A stretch of 64,000 bases of DNA. Origin: Symsagittifera roscoffensis. Its lineage: Eukaryota > Xenacoelomorpha > Acoela > Convolutidae. The notes under the pieces are model-generated. The model had not been told where the DNA came from, did not search any database, and worked only from the letters and a program-made list of their open reading frames with translations. How positions within the stretch are numbered: the stretch's first letter is position 1; each line of letters opens with the position of its first letter. Position numbers and translations under genes: made by a program. Of the stretch, positions 8,804-20,230 are shown in pieces. The stretch spans positions 5,671,954-5,735,953 of the forward strand of contig NC_087066.1 of NCBI RefSeq assembly GCF_963678635.1. The letters are read 5' to 3'.

Positions 8804-11800
8804 TTAATCATTGTCAAATTGGGAGCAGTTTAAAACCCTTTTACTTTTCTTGGCAATTACTGGAGAGTTATTTGCACTCTCCGAACTGGTATTATCTAAT
8901 TTACTGCTATTTCCGTCAGCCGCCATAGTATTGTCACGTTCTTCTTGAGCCTCGAACGCAATGTAAGGATTGTTTGGGTAAGGTTTATCTACAGTCTTAG
9001 AACTGTCAGCCAAATCTTCACGCAATTCTTTCTTAGTGTATTTCCTTCTGTTATACAGTCCTGGGTCTGGCGGTGACCAGTCCGAGTCATCAATATTTAT
9101 TTCCCTTTGAAATGGCTGTGTATTAAAGTTATCGAAAATGGTGTTCGAAGAAGAACAAGGGTTATTTTCTAAACTAACATCCCAGTCGTCGAGTGAAATT
9201 TGGTTATTAAATTCATCTTCGCGGGTCAAAAAGGGACCAAAAGGTAAACAGGTTACCAGGTCACCGAGGAGGAATGTCTTTGTGTCCAAAGCTGTTAACG
9301 CTAATTTATTTATGTTGACAGTTTGTAGCTCGTGTTTTTTTGATCTGATACTCGTGTTTTTAACTCGAAATTTTCTGTGGTTGAATAGGGCGTCCCTAAA
9401 GCGATCATGTGTCAGCTGTTTTTTTGTGCATACCAAGAGATTCCTTTCGCTGAGACTTTGTTGCTCCTATCTAAAACAAAAAAAAACAGAAATTGTGAAA
9501 GGTATTAAAGGTGCCAACCAAATTGAATTATTTTTTCTGTCATTGGGTTTTTGGAATTTGATTAATTTTTACCACTTACTTTTGAGTTTAAGAGAATATA
9601 ATTTCGGTTTAAGTGCTACAAATTCTTCTATCAAGTCTCCACCCATCTCGTCCTTGAACATTAGCACCTGTTTCTTGTGGGTTTCATTATACAGTGGTGA
9701 TTGTTTGGGATAGTTCGAGAAGTCAAGCAAGTGTCCCATTTCTTTAAGTTCCTCGTATATATCGTCACATTTTATCATTTAAATAAAGCTATCAGTATCG
9801 GAGTATAATAGCTCAAGATTAAAGTTTGGCTTCATTTGCACGTTGTGGGTTTCGAACATGTATTTTTTTGCAATGTCTAATATTACTGCGCCAACGATCG
9901 TTGGCTTATCCCACCGGATTGAGCTCGGATTGAATGTTACTGTAGCAAGGTCTTCGTGTATGATTTGGAATGACTTCAATGAGCTCTGGCACAACTTTTG
10001 CAGTAGCTCGGTTTCGTTACGCACTATACTCATTTTTGTTCTGTTTCGTTTACTTTCCATCGTCTTGCCGAAAGATGAGTTTATTATGAGCTTATAAAAA
10101 TTTTCCTCAAAAATGTTCTTAAGCTTCTTTCTTAGCTCAGTGTTCATCTGTACAAAAGGGGCCATCCATTTAAAATGTCGAAATTGCAGCACTCTATGAA
10201 GGTGAGTCACCTTCACACCTAATTGTATGTAAAGCTGAAGGGTCAGATAATGCAAAATATATCCTGACTTTTTTGTAGAGACTGTATAAGCTTAGGCACT
10301 TTGGGTAGACTGGTGATACCTAATTTTCCCATCATTTCCACTTGATCGGTACTCAAGTCAGTTATCTGTACAATTTCTGTTGATGGCGCGGGAGGGAGGA
10401 TAGTCTTTGAAGTAGTCATGGAGCTCGTCGGGGAACTCGATATCTACCTCCGCTAGGTAACCCCACTCACTATCCTCTTCCTTCAATAGTAGTTCAGGTA
10501 TATCCCATTTGAAATCGCTTAAGGGCAACGAGTAATTTTGCATGATACTTCCGTAGAGATTATTTGCGTCGATGTTTACGATGAACGAATTTTCCTCATT
10601 TTTATCGTGGTCGTCAAGATACTGGTTGTTGGCTTTCCAGTATTTTGGGCATATACAGACGACATTCCACCACGAATCATCCCCTCTTCAAAGTGAAGGT
10701 GGTCGCGCTCGGTTAGCAATCGAAGATCTGCTCGGCACATTTCAAGGAACACATCCACCGCCAAGTTACTTGCGGTTTAATAGTGCGCGCAATCGACTCC
10801 ATATGTTTCATAGCACACGGATCGAAAAGCTTCGAACACAGAAGCAAGTAACAGCACATCGGTAGAGAGGTACAGGTCGTGGTAGTCACCAATTGAATTA
10901 CAGCCGAATTTAGTGAATACCATGATTGCATGGTTGAACTCTGATCGATCTGCACTGACCGGCTAGGCTATTCGTCCACAGTCTTCGGGAGGGTAATCGC
11001 GGTTCATTGAATTTCTTGAAGCTATCAATGTAGCTGTAGGGGTAGAACCCTTTTCGTTTCAAAAGATCAATTTTCTCCATTGAATGTCCTTTTGCTTTGA
11101 AGAAATTTTCCAATAGACTGAAATTATCAGGTGGCAAGTTATTAACGAGTGTTGATAAGGAAGTTGCATGAACTTGTAGGAGTCGTTAAATCTCAGATTC
11201 TCATACACTTTTCTAATTTTTCCACTTTTATCGTAGAACGTTTTGATCCATACCGATATGGTTATTGAGATGAATTTTTCTTCGGTGCTTGGTATGACAG
11301 AGAAGACATTGTGTGGGTTGCTTTTATTCAATGCTCGAATGATACAATGTAGGTCATAGTTTGCTAGATTGTGGGCAACTACAAGAATGAAATTAGTTGT
11401 CTTGCGGTTGATGTTGCATGTATTATGTGCCCACCCGAGAAACTTGTTGGTATAGTGACAGTGGTCTAATACCTTTTCCTCATCCCATGCAAAAGGCAAT
11501 TCGCATATCCAGCACTCGGATGTATCATCTTTTCTTGTTTCTCTTTGCCCCGTGAACGCGTAATGTCTTCTTTTTTCAATGTAAACTTCCTTTGCAAGCA
11601 TTTCCAAGCTCAGCAACAGATGTTCGATACTGTCAGGTCCCCTTTTCAACTCGAACTTGACCACCTCGGGGTTTCCAAATTCTACAGCTGCGAATGCATA
11701 CCCACAGTTCTGGTATTTTTCGATATGGTGAGTGTTCGATTTTTCGTTGTCAGGCTCTGGGCCAGCTACGGGTACAATTAATGGCTCCAAGTCGAAGTAT

Positions 11801-13564
11801 ACTATACGTGGTACAAACGATCGTGCACCAAAGTTTTTAAACACAAGTCGATCGTTGTCGGGCCCGGGCATCGTGATTTCAATGCCATCTTGTCGATAGC
11901 AAATTTCTTGATGTCGACGTAGAATGTCGTTGGAAGTGCAAGTGTGGAAGCAATTTCGGCAGATTTCATTTCTGTCGCGTGGTGCTCTTTTGCGAATAAA
12001 GTTGACCAGCTTTGTCAGGTCGTTGATTAGCAAATAGTGATTTGCAGAACCGTCGGAAAGAAGCAGCAAGTCCATCACAAATGTACAATTTAGCTCTTTT
12101 GAAATCCGGATTGGTATCAGCTCTTCTGACTGGTACCTAAATAAGAGAAGGAAAAAAAAGTTTACTTTATTTGAAATGGAATAAACTTCTAGGTCATGGT
12201 TGATTTTTTTTTAATAGAAAAAATTTCTGGGAGAAATTTGAAATGTCAAATAAACTTACCGAAATACGTTGATTTGAACATTGTTCAATCTTTCAAATCT
12301 TCCTATTTCCAGAATGCTCATTGGCATCTCAAAATCTCCTTGAATCTTCACTATCTGTTTCATCTCTCGCTGTCTTGCATCTGGTTGCCTTTGTGGGTGT
12401 TCCTCCGCGTTCCCTTCATCTTGATTGTCGTTGACGGCAACGACGACAACATCCTTATCAGACTCTCCTTTTACTTCATCATCATCGCTGCCTTCGTCCT
12501 CGCTGTCTTCTTCTTTATACGTTGCACATTTGGTCTTTTTTCGGTATGCCTGAGAAGATGCGTATAGAGGTGGACCATGTTTGAGGTGATAGGCTGCAAT
12601 GAAGCAATACAGAAAGCATTTATCGTTCGTCTTTGTTTCTATATTTACAAGGTTGAAGTTCTGTTTTTTGAGACCAAGGGGTAGCGGCAAGTAGCTTCGT
12701 GCGCGCATTGGAGACAGTTTAGCGAAATTGATAGTTACTTTCGAAATTCTTTCAATTATCCACCCACTTCCATGAGCATATGTTCAATCATCTCAATGTT
12801 CTGCCCCTGTTCCAGACCACCATAATTGACACGTACCATCTCGGTGTTCAAGAAAATTGTGATTTTCTCAACATTGGGTTCTTCGTCGTTTTCCACGGTA
12901 GGGTGTTTCATCAAGCTCACTTCAACTGAGAATTGCACCTTAATTGATCCGTTTTGCGAGTGCTCGAATATGAAGTCATCAATGACTTCTTTGTTTCGCA
13001 TCATGAAATCGAGCAGGTCGATTTCATTTTCGTCGAAATCTAGTTGATATTTCTTCAAATTGCCATTGAAAGCGGTTTGATTCTCAGTCAAAATTGACCG
13101 AGTGCTTGAGGTACTCGCCGCGTTGTTGATGAACCTTCGATGGCGATAGTCTCATTGCTACCACCACCACCACCACCACCACCGGTTGAAGTAGAGCCAG
13201 CATCCGAATCCCAGACTGGAAGTCCATGGCGGTTGTTCATGTGACTCTGATATTTTTCCAAGCTCATAAACACTGTTCTGCAAATTGCGGAGTGCTTGTT
13301 TGCTGATTTACCGTGATCTATTTCAATGTGATAAATAGTTTCAGCCACCGAACTGAACTCCTCAAGGCAGTCATCGCATTTGACTCTGACGGCTGCAATC
13401 GGCGCATGAAGGTTGTGGACTGTCTTCTTATGACGTCGTAGGTTTTTAGCAGAGCCCAGAACCGCATAACACAGATGACATGCGAGATTGGTTTTAGCTT
13501 TAGAAGTATTAGGCATTGTTTTGTTGATTTTCTTTCGAAAGTTCATGATTTGAGAAAAATTCAA
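8804..13564 (-). pseudogene. Polinton protein-primed DNA polymerase B, broken
   Basis: Replicates the element. Read from 13564 leftwards: an N-terminal zinc-finger segment with C2H2-like pairs (13.1-13.5 kb), a Polinton N-terminal domain (12.3-13.1 kb), a DEDD exonuclease region (YFDLEP near 11.8 kb; VVAHNLANYDLH near 11.37 kb), then palm motifs: DANNLYG near 10.57 kb, KLIINSSFGKTM near 10.08 kb and YSDTDS near 9.79 kb. An intron with GTAAGT donor and TTTAG acceptor spans 12137-12259; another is possible near 9460-9570, though its frames do not join cleanly. Breaks include a TAA stop directly after the catalytic YSDTDS motif (9779-9781) and frameshifts near 13.1, 12.75, 11.15, 10.95, 10.65, 10.38 and 10.25 kb. 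Start chosen at the ATG before the zinc-finger segment. Confidence 0.85.
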
Positions 13565-15411
13565 ACTGGTCTGATTAATCAGAAGAAAGTTTTTGAATAA
13601 AGGTTTTTTGTTTCAATCAAGAACTGCTGAAATTCAGAAAGCAAAAGACAAAAGTGAATTTTTACTTTGGGGTTAAAATCTTAATTGTTTTCCAACCACA
13701 AGCGTAGGTGAATTATAGTTGTTGATTAGCGGTTTTATTTTCCTTTTCGGTTATATTAGTCAGTCCTGTTAAGGAAATAATCATTACTGAGACCTGGTGG
13801 TTTGACTAATTCCTTTCAAGTATATAGATTTAACTTCAAGTCTTGCTTAAACACCTATCCCCTAGTACACTTAGTTTGAAGTGACTAATATTTCTGTAGG
13901 CAGGTATATAAAAGGAATTAGAGCTAACCACCACGGTAAAAGAAGGAATTGCAGGTGATTCTATCAGGGTTGCTTGGAATTGGCTGAAAACAGTTCTGAA
14001 CCCCATAACTTTTGATCTGATTAAGATAGACAGTTCACCGTGGGGATTTTTCTGTTGTCCTGTGACAGGTTAAACCAGTAGCCTAGCAATTTTTTATTGT
14101 AGTCAATAAACGAGATAAAAAACTTGAAAAAAATAAAAAAAAAACTAAAAATAAAAAATTTTCTGTTTCTAGCTTGAAATTGTTCAATTTTGCAGGCAGT
14201 CGACCAGGAAAGAGTGTACACACGCTGGATTATGTTCAGATAGCCGATCAGAACAATTTTCAGAAAAGTTTCTGTTCCCCTATGGTAGGGCAACACGGTG
14301 GTATAGCAAATTTTTGCTAAAAGCTTTAATTTATAATTGAGACGAAAAAACTCTGCTGAAAATTAGTGTAAATACTTGAAAAAATTTGAGAAAATCGAAA
14401 AAAATTGAAATTAAAAAAAAAATTTTTATTATTCTCTAATGTTTAATTATGGTTCCCACCGATCAGGAAAGGTTAACGACGCATTTAAACACTTTCTAAA
14501 GTTCACTAGAAGCGATTTTCGAAAAAGTGACTAGTAAGGGTGTCTAGAACGTGAACCGAGATGAAATTCGAATGTTTTTTGTATCCATTAGCATCCCTGA
14601 ACCATTATTTTTGCTTAAAAACAACTCCTTCACGGTGAATTTTCATTTTTTCGATTTTCGGAATTTTGAACTACATTAAAAATAAATTTTTTTAACTTCA
14701 CAAAAGCGAACCAATTGATTTGCGTAGAACCATAGGTTCAGAGCGTCAAGTTTTATAGTTCGGAATAAAAGATTTTGCTGATTTCTTTTTCAAAAAAGTG
14801 TTATTTTTGAAATTTTCATATTTTTCTAAAAATAGGATTTTGACTAATTCAAGGTTCTGAAACAGATAATTTTTGATCTGATTAAGATAGACGCTTGGTT
14901 AGGTGAACCGTTTCTGTTCTTCTATAATAGGGCAAGCCATAGGGATTATTAATTGCTCAACTAGATTATTGGTAGAGTAAGAAATGACTTGTGAATATTT
15001 TTGGGATGAAAAAGAAAAATTAAACAAAATTTCAAAATTAACATTAACCTAAAATTTTGTTTCCAATGGTTTGCTATGATTTTTTTTTGTCGTACTGGGA
15101 AACAAAGGGTGTCCTACAATTAGTCGATCGATTGTAACAAAACTTTCCTCATCTATTTCAAAATTAAAAGATTTTAATGGAACATTCTACCTGATACTCT
15201 ATCTATCTCTTTCTTGATTTTTCTTATCGATTGAGTTTGATTGAAAACAATACACTCAAATTTAATTTACTCAATTGACACAGAAATCATAAAACATATA
15301 CTTATATATACAAACAGAAATCAAACTGAGTTGATAAAAAGTGAAAGCAACACATCAAACCAAAACAAATTCCATAATTTTAATAAATCAAAACAGTTTT
15401 TAAAAGTTTTC
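13565..15411. other. Polinton non-coding spacer with internal repeats
   Basis: AT-rich with no convincing gene. The segment around 14000-14045 (tttttgatctgattaagata type) recurs around 14866-14895, and the phrase around 14270-14295 recurs around 14910-14940, so an ~870-bp block seems to have been duplicated and diverged. A TATA-like tatataaaag lies at 13904. Confidence 0.5.
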
Positions 15412-15996
15412 TTAAAACGGATTGAATACAATTTTACGTTTTTTGGGCGCATAGCAAGCATTGATAGGCGGCGTCTCAGCTACTAAGTTTGGTGCCGTGG
15501 GACTTTGACTGGCGGAAGAAGAAGCAGAAGAAGTGTGCTGCTGCTGTTGTTGAGTGATTGAAAAAATGTTCGGTTTTATTGGGGTTTTGGGCGTCTGCTG
15601 GTCCTCATCTTTTTTCTCTGTTGAATCTGGTGATTCAATCGACTCAATGTTCCAGTAGATTTCTCGCTCTGCTAAATCTCTAATGGATCCTTCCTGATTT
15701 TCGTAGAAGGGGATCGATTGGCAATCGTAGTAAAACAGTATTTTTCTCGGTGAACGATCAAGGCAAGTAGGGTCTTGAATATCTGTGCGCTTCAGCGCAG
15801 GATACAATTCAGTCACACAACAACTCTCGTAGACCTGTTTTCTGCTTTGTATGAGGATACCAATTTGATCTAGCAAATAATTGGGTAACATCATATGGTT
15901 TTTAGTGACCCATTCATCGAATTCTCTGCTTCCTGGATCAAGATCGTTGAAAGGACTTGCTTTTCGATGACTTATTTTCCGTTCCTGTTGAACCAC
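15412..15996 (-). CDS. Polinton protein of unknown function, 194 aa
   Basis: Not recognised. An open frame of 194 codons from ATG 15996. The first ~110 residues look globular, with conserved-looking aromatic and Cys positions (ESCCVTELYP, KILFYYDCQSIPFYENQEG). The C-terminal third is low complexity: a Gln run, a Ser-rich stretch and a basic end (PKKRKIVFNPF) that resembles a nuclear-localisation signal. It is transcribed away from the + strand cluster at 16.8 kb and shares with it the repeat-rich interval 15997-16785, which is probably a two-way promoter. No frame breaks seen. Confidence 0.6.
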   Translation of the reverse strand: MVQQERKISHRKASPFNDLDPGSREFDEWVTKNHMMLPNYLLDQIGILIQSRKQVYESCCVTELYPALKRTDIQDPTCLDRSPRKILFYYDCQSIPFYENQEGSIRDLAEREIYWNIESIESPDSTEKKDEDQQTPKTPIKPNIFSITQQQQQHTSSASSSASQSPTAPNLVAETPPINACYAPKKRKIVFNPF

Positions 15997-16785
15997 TACG
16001 ATAGAACCTCTGGTATAAGTTTGGTATAATATAGCTCTTTCAAGAGAATTAGTTTAAATGATTTGCAGTGGAGTTGCCATCGTTGAAAATTTTGTATTGA
16101 CTGATTTGAGAGATTGAATAAAAATAGTGAGTAGATTCAGTTTGACCTACCACTTTTAGTTTTTTTATTGCTGGTTGTCTAAGATTTAGCTAATTACCAT
16201 AAATCTGGTTTTGTGAAATTTTAATATGTTTTCAGCGCTTTTGCAATTAAAGTAGAAATGTGAACGCTCTGAAAATGTATACTTCAAAGAAACAGCATGG
16301 CGCCTTTTTATGATACCCTAAGCACAAAATGACAGAATTTTTACACTTCAAAGAGATAACATGCATGCGGCCAGGGTAAAAACGTTGAGATTTATGAGCT
16401 AAAACGGGAATTTGCCAGACAGATGCAAGCTATTGCTCTCTCTACTTCAAATAGAGTGCATCACGCCTTTTTTTATGTCCTCCGGACGAGGGGCTATAAA
16501 GGGTCTCCACTTCAAAGTGAGTACATGTATGCCGACATGTAACATTAACTGAGATTTATGACCCATTCAGGGGCTTTCCAGACAGAAATGACAGATGCAA
16601 TAAACACGCTTTTATCTTATACAAATCCAATTGCAAAAACTAATTAAATTCTCCCGCTATAGGCTGAAGGGGCGCCATAAAAGTAAATCCACAGATATTT
16701 GTTAATCTTCTATCCAATTCATTATTCATTTCACTGTATCATAAAACAGTTGAACCAACAAGTCACTACCGTTACCACCACCACT
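15997..16785. promoter_or_regulatory. Divergent intergenic region with duplicated module
   Basis: Lies between head-to-head genes. The octamer ACTTCAAA occurs at 16281, 16345, 16444 and 16509. The two pairs are spaced 64 and 65 bp and shifted by 163-164 bp, marking a duplicated block that also repeats a gccttttttatg phrase, gatttatga and a cagacag-gatgcaa phrase. The layout fits a shared promoter with repeated protein-binding sites; binding is inferred, not shown. Confidence 0.5.
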
Positions 16786-16968
16786 ATGTACTCGTCGCTA
16801 GAAAATGATACATACTTTTACGATGATTTTCAAGATATATCTTTGGGAGAAAAACGCATTGTACGGGTTGGAACGAAAACTTTTGACAAAATGGGTACAT
16901 ATATCCCAGTTAAGTTATATAAAAAGAATGAAGATGGTGTATTTAAATGTTATCAAGCAGTGCCTTAA
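16786..16968 (+). CDS. Small Polinton protein, 60 aa
   Basis: Not recognised. ATG at 16786 follows a run of ACC repeats; the frame is open further upstream but that part looks like leader. The product is short with an acidic, aromatic start (ENDTYFYDDFQD) and a basic middle. Its end overlaps the start of the next + strand frame at 16947 by 22 nt. These + strand genes are the only ones opposed to the rest of the element. Confidence 0.45.
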   Translation: MYSSLENDTYFYDDFQDISLGEKRIVRVGTKTFDKMGTYIPVKLYKKNEDGVFKCYQAVP

Positions 16969-17313
16969 CGACAAGAGAGTTTGATTGTTTGGCAGATAAT
17001 TATTCAAAGATTAAAAAATTGGTTAAAAAACAAACTGGTGAAAAGACTTCATCTTCTTCCTCATCCTCCTCAGCTGTAAATGATAAACATCATAAAAGAC
17101 GATACACGTCAAAACGATCAGTCCGTCCCCAAAAAGAATGTGCTGAAAATGGTGATGAAAACGATGCGGATGATGAATACTCGAATAATAAAAAGTGTAG
17201 AGTTGCCTGAAACAGAAAAAAAAATGTTTGAGCAATTTGATTTAACCAGCAGAATGGTTGAAGCAATGTATGAGCAGTCGTCTGAATTTTTAAAAAATTT
17301 CGAAAGAATTTAA
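16947..17313 (+). pseudogene. Small charged Polinton protein, likely frameshifted
   Basis: Not recognised. The first frame (16947-17210) has a helical start, a run of eight Ser, a basic patch (HHKRRYTSKRSVRPQK) and an acidic patch (ENGDENDADDEY), then stops. A second frame (to 17313) carries a helical tail (SRMVEAMYEQSSEFLKNF). The compositional flow suggests one protein of ~120 residues broken by a frameshift near 17200; two separate overlapping genes are the alternative. Its layout (basic then acidic then helix) suggests a DNA- or capsid-associated role, which is speculation. Confidence 0.4.
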
Positions 17314-17836
17314 ATTTTTTATTCTGAACAACGAACCCGACGCCTCACAACTCCCTCTAAACACAAATTTTGCATTTGCAACCCACTCAATTCAGAACGA
17401 GTCTTGCGCCCAATTGCTCGACAATGAACATCCCCACATCCATGTTCTCATCGAAGTAACCAAGGATTGTGTCGACGTAGTGAAGCATCTAATATTGGGT
17501 TGCAGTAAACTTCACCTATCGGGACCCCTGATGGAAAAATTAAAAGATGCTGTCAACTACAACAATTCTATCAACAACTCAACTGACATTGGCAGTGCTC
17601 CTCGACGAAGAAGATTGCCACAAGTTTGCTTTGCTTCACAAACTCGATCCATTCAAACTCAAACTGATTTAATCACTAATGTAACAATTGAACGCTTCAT
17701 TAACATTTTGAATGGTGACAATGCCGCCGAGTTTTCTAAATATTTTGATATTTTTCTGAGTGGGTATGGTTGTTTAGAAATTGATTCACAAACTTTGTTA
17801 GTTAAATTTATTTTGGAAAAGAAATTCAAATTTTAA
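17300..17836 (+). CDS. Polinton protein of unknown function, + strand
   Basis: Not recognised. The frame is open from about 17300 to the TAA at 17834-17836, but no ATG precedes the conserved-looking part (LLDNEHPHIHVLIEVTKDC starts near 17414), so the start may lie upstream across an intron or a break. The product appears as two helical blocks joined by an Arg-rich linker (PRRRRLPQ). Confidence 0.4.
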   Translation, partial: SKEFKFFILNNEPDASQLPLNTNFAFATHSIQNESCAQLLDNEHPHIHVLIEVTKDCVDVVKHLILGCSKLHLSGPLMEKLKDAVNYNNSINNSTDIGSAPRRRRLPQVCFASQTRSIQTQTDLITNVTIERFINILNGDNAAEFSKYFDIFLSGYGCLEIDSQTLLVKFILEKKFKF

Positions 17837-18092
17837 TAATCTGTTTTCCTTTTGTTTTTTTAATCAAACACTAAAAAAACTGACTACACCAGCGAAAGGC
17901 GTTCCCGAGGAGCGTAGCGATTCATGCCTCAATAGTTTTTTGGGACTCGATAGAAACAATTTCCAGGATACTTTTGAATTTTGATTGTTTTTTTGTTAAC
18001 AAGATTGCTCTAGAACCCCCTGACTTAGATATTGGAATTAAAAAAATTTAAAAAAAATATATAAATTAAATCACTTCATAACATCAAATCAA
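17837..18092. other. Short non-coding gap
   Basis: Convergent 3' ends of the + cluster and the protease; no gene seen. Confidence 0.4.
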
Positions 18093-18572
18093 TTATATCA
18101 GCATATGTTTTGCAAATCGCATCATATCATGATCATTCACTTTAAGTCCTAGAGGAAATCTAGATGTTATTATCAAATGGGCAACGTAAACACAATAAAG
18201 TCCACATAAAACTGAATTTGCTGATTGAATAGGTCTGTTCATCAGTATTTGATTAGTTTCACCGTCATGTAAACTCATGAAGCGTCTCGCATATTTTTAT
18301 ACGTTCGGATACGTTGTTAGTTTTTGTCCAAGGGGATCAGCGAAGAAAATTTGTCCATCAGCTCGAGCAAACAGTAACCAATGAGTACCCGGTTGATTAG
18401 AGTTTGATGCGTTCACAATTTAAAATGTTTTGTCTTTTTTCAACGCCAATAGACAATTAGCTGGTCCAATACCTTCAAATCGATACTTTAAATGTTTGCA
18501 TCGATTGATGAGCTCAAATATCTGAACATTGTCCGTTTTTTTCCCGTTTTTTACTCTTTCTCTCTCCCTCTC

Positions 18573-18590
<18 letters not shown>
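18093..18590 (-). pseudogene. Adenain-like cysteine protease, broken
   Basis: Polintons encode an adenovirus-type (C5/Ulp1-like) maturation protease for capsid proteins. The catalytic triad context is visible: His in PGTHWLL near 18.39 kb, Asp in FADPLG near 18.34 kb, and Gln/Cys in NRPIQSANSVLCGLYC near 18.2 kb. Two in-frame TAA stops, one just before the His segment (near 18420) and one after the Asp segment (near 18299), disable it. It sits directly after the major capsid gene, as expected for a capsid module. Confidence 0.8.
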
Positions 18591-18603
<13 letters not shown>

Positions 18604-18604
18604 T
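18549..18604. repeat. CT microsatellite
   Basis: Nearly pure (CT)n with a few TA/CC interruptions, lying between the capsid stop codon and the protease frame. Confidence 0.9.
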
Positions 18605-19921
18605 CTAGGTCATGAGAATATTTTTGGCAATTTTTCTGTCAGAACGGACGTATACTGTTGATGCGCGCTCTCCCATGAAAAGTAACTCAATATTCCCAGC
18701 AAGTGGAGCGTCGAATTTAAGCTCCACGGATATTGTGCAATTGGTCAATTCAGGATGAATAAACTCATGTGAAGCCTCCTGAGTAGATGTGAGATCAAAC
18801 GCCATAATATAATGATTGCTATAATTAGCCAGACTGATTCCATGACTATTGTTGAAAACAAAATCCAGAGCTTCCAATGTGTTATAGTAAATTCTTTTGT
18901 TATCAGTCGTAGATATTGGAGTACCTGCAATAGGTAGCCCGTTCCTGTACACAATGATTTCATTCAATCTGATTTTTTGGTAATGAAAAGGATTTGATCT
19001 ATTTGTGCCCAAGTAAGCCTCATTTGTACTCATTGCCACAATCATTCTTCGTACTGGCTCTTTCGCGAAAACATCCTCTTGACGCCAGCTTTGTACTCCG
19101 GTAGTGGCCAAAAATGTTCGTGGTAGGACTTCAATATAATTATAAATTGCTAGGCTTTTCAGCAGCGTTTTTTCTATCGATGACAACACAAAGTCTGTCA
19201 CTGTCATTTTTCGCACATATAAATTAGCTTCAGTGATTTGAACTTGGTAATGTTTACCATTGTCCTCTGACATAACAACAAAGTCGTTAGGAGAACGTCT
19301 CAGAGAAAGACGGGCAGTGGCACCACTAATTAAATGCTTGTCACAAGACAAGAAGTCACATGCTATTTTACCAAACAACCTCAACTCGGCCGAAGCTGCT
19401 ACAAGACGTTTACGTTCTGCAACATCAACAGCTCTCCCAGCCGTACCATCCACATTTGCGGGATTATCCTCATAGTAATAGCCTTGGCAAGCAAGCCAGG
19501 TTTTTTTTGCGTCAATACCGTGAGAAAATTCAGTTTCAATAAAACTTTTATGTGCAAAATTAGCGTTGGTTGTTGAGATTTTTTCGCCATTTAAAGACAG
19601 CGTGCATTCGGAAAACAAAGAAGAAAGTGGATTATTGACCAAATATGGTGTGTCTCTAAGTCCCGCATCGGTAGCATGAGTTCGTAAAACATTTCCGTTG
19701 TTTTGTACAACTCTCAGCTCTATTTCAAGACGAGTGCGCTGAAGATCAATGAAGTTGTTTCGATCTACCAAAACTTCAAACTCAAGCATAGGACCATCAG
19801 GCGAGTAGGATGGTCCAATTTTTTGGGTAAAAGCGTTTTCAAAGGTTACAAGTAGAGGAGGTTTTTCAAACAAATCTAGAGAACTGTGGATCGCTTCAGT
19901 TGGTATCAAATTAGAAATCAT
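18605..19921 (-). CDS. Polinton major capsid protein, 438 aa
   Basis: A complete frame without breaks from ATG 19921. Length and composition match the double-jelly-roll major capsid proteins of Polintons, which form the icosahedral shell; recognisable family-like segments are the N-terminal IGPSYSPDGPMLEFEV, NPLSSLFSECTLSLNGE, and the C-terminal SNHYIMAFDLTST region. Its start overlaps the stop of the upstream 101-aa basic protein by 11 nt. That this frame stayed open while polymerase, integrase and protease decayed is notable, though chance cannot be excluded for a young copy. Confidence 0.85.
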   Translation of the reverse strand: MISNLIPTEAIHSSLDLFEKPPLLVTFENAFTQKIGPSYSPDGPMLEFEVLVDRNNFIDLQRTRLEIELRVVQNNGNVLRTHATDAGLRDTPYLVNNPLSSLFSECTLSLNGEKISTTNANFAHKSFIETEFSHGIDAKKTWLACQGYYYEDNPANVDGTAGRAVDVAERKRLVAASAELRLFGKIACDFLSCDKHLISGATARLSLRRSPNDFVVMSEDNGKHYQVQITEANLYVRKMTVTDFVLSSIEKTLLKSLAIYNYIEVLPRTFLATTGVQSWRQEDVFAKEPVRRMIVAMSTNEAYLGTNRSNPFHYQKIRLNEIIVYRNGLPIAGTPISTTDNKRIYYNTLEALDFVFNNSHGISLANYSNHYIMAFDLTSTQEASHEFIHPELTNCTISVELKFDAPLAGNIELLFMGERASTVYVRSDRKIAKNILMT

Positions 19922-20216
19922 TTCGCACTCTGGTGAAGAAATTAGAGCGACTTCTTGGTAGAGTTCGTTTCTTTGAAATGGTACCGCTGGTTTTTCTTCC
20001 CAGTCTCTTCACTGAAATCTTCCTCTTCTTGATCTTGCGAGCTTGGACAAGCAACTCTTTTCCGATTCGTTTTGCAGCAGGTATTATAAATTTTCGAGCT
20101 AAAGGAAGCGCAACTCTTCCAATTCCCATTGCCAAGGCACCAAAGCCACTGCCTCGTTGTCTGTAGTGCCCTGCGAAGTGCGGCATAGTAGCTTGATTAT
20201 GGTAATACGCATCCAT
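19911..20216 (-). CDS. Small basic Polinton virion-type protein, 101 aa
   Basis: Highly basic, with a Gly-rich start (GSGFGALAMGIGRVALPLARK), a Lys/Arg-rich middle and an Arg/Ser tail. The GSGFGALA...PLARKFIIPAAK segment is common in Polintons next to the capsid genes. The role is unproven; by charge and position it may be a DNA-condensing or cementing protein, by analogy with adenovirus core proteins. It ends 11 nt inside the major capsid gene. Confidence 0.65.
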   Translation of the reverse strand: MDAYYHNQATMPHFAGHYRQRGSGFGALAMGIGRVALPLARKFIIPAAKRIGKELLVQARKIKKRKISVKRLGRKTSGTISKKRTLPRSRSNFFTRVRNDF

Positions 20217-20230
20217 ACTTAATACCAGCT

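Noticed and set aside
9138-9713. 191-aa + strand frame
   Set aside because: Antisense to the polymerase C-terminal region.
12196-12567. Hydrophobic + strand frame in the polymerase
   Set aside because: Antisense shadow of the polymerase N-terminal region and its intron.
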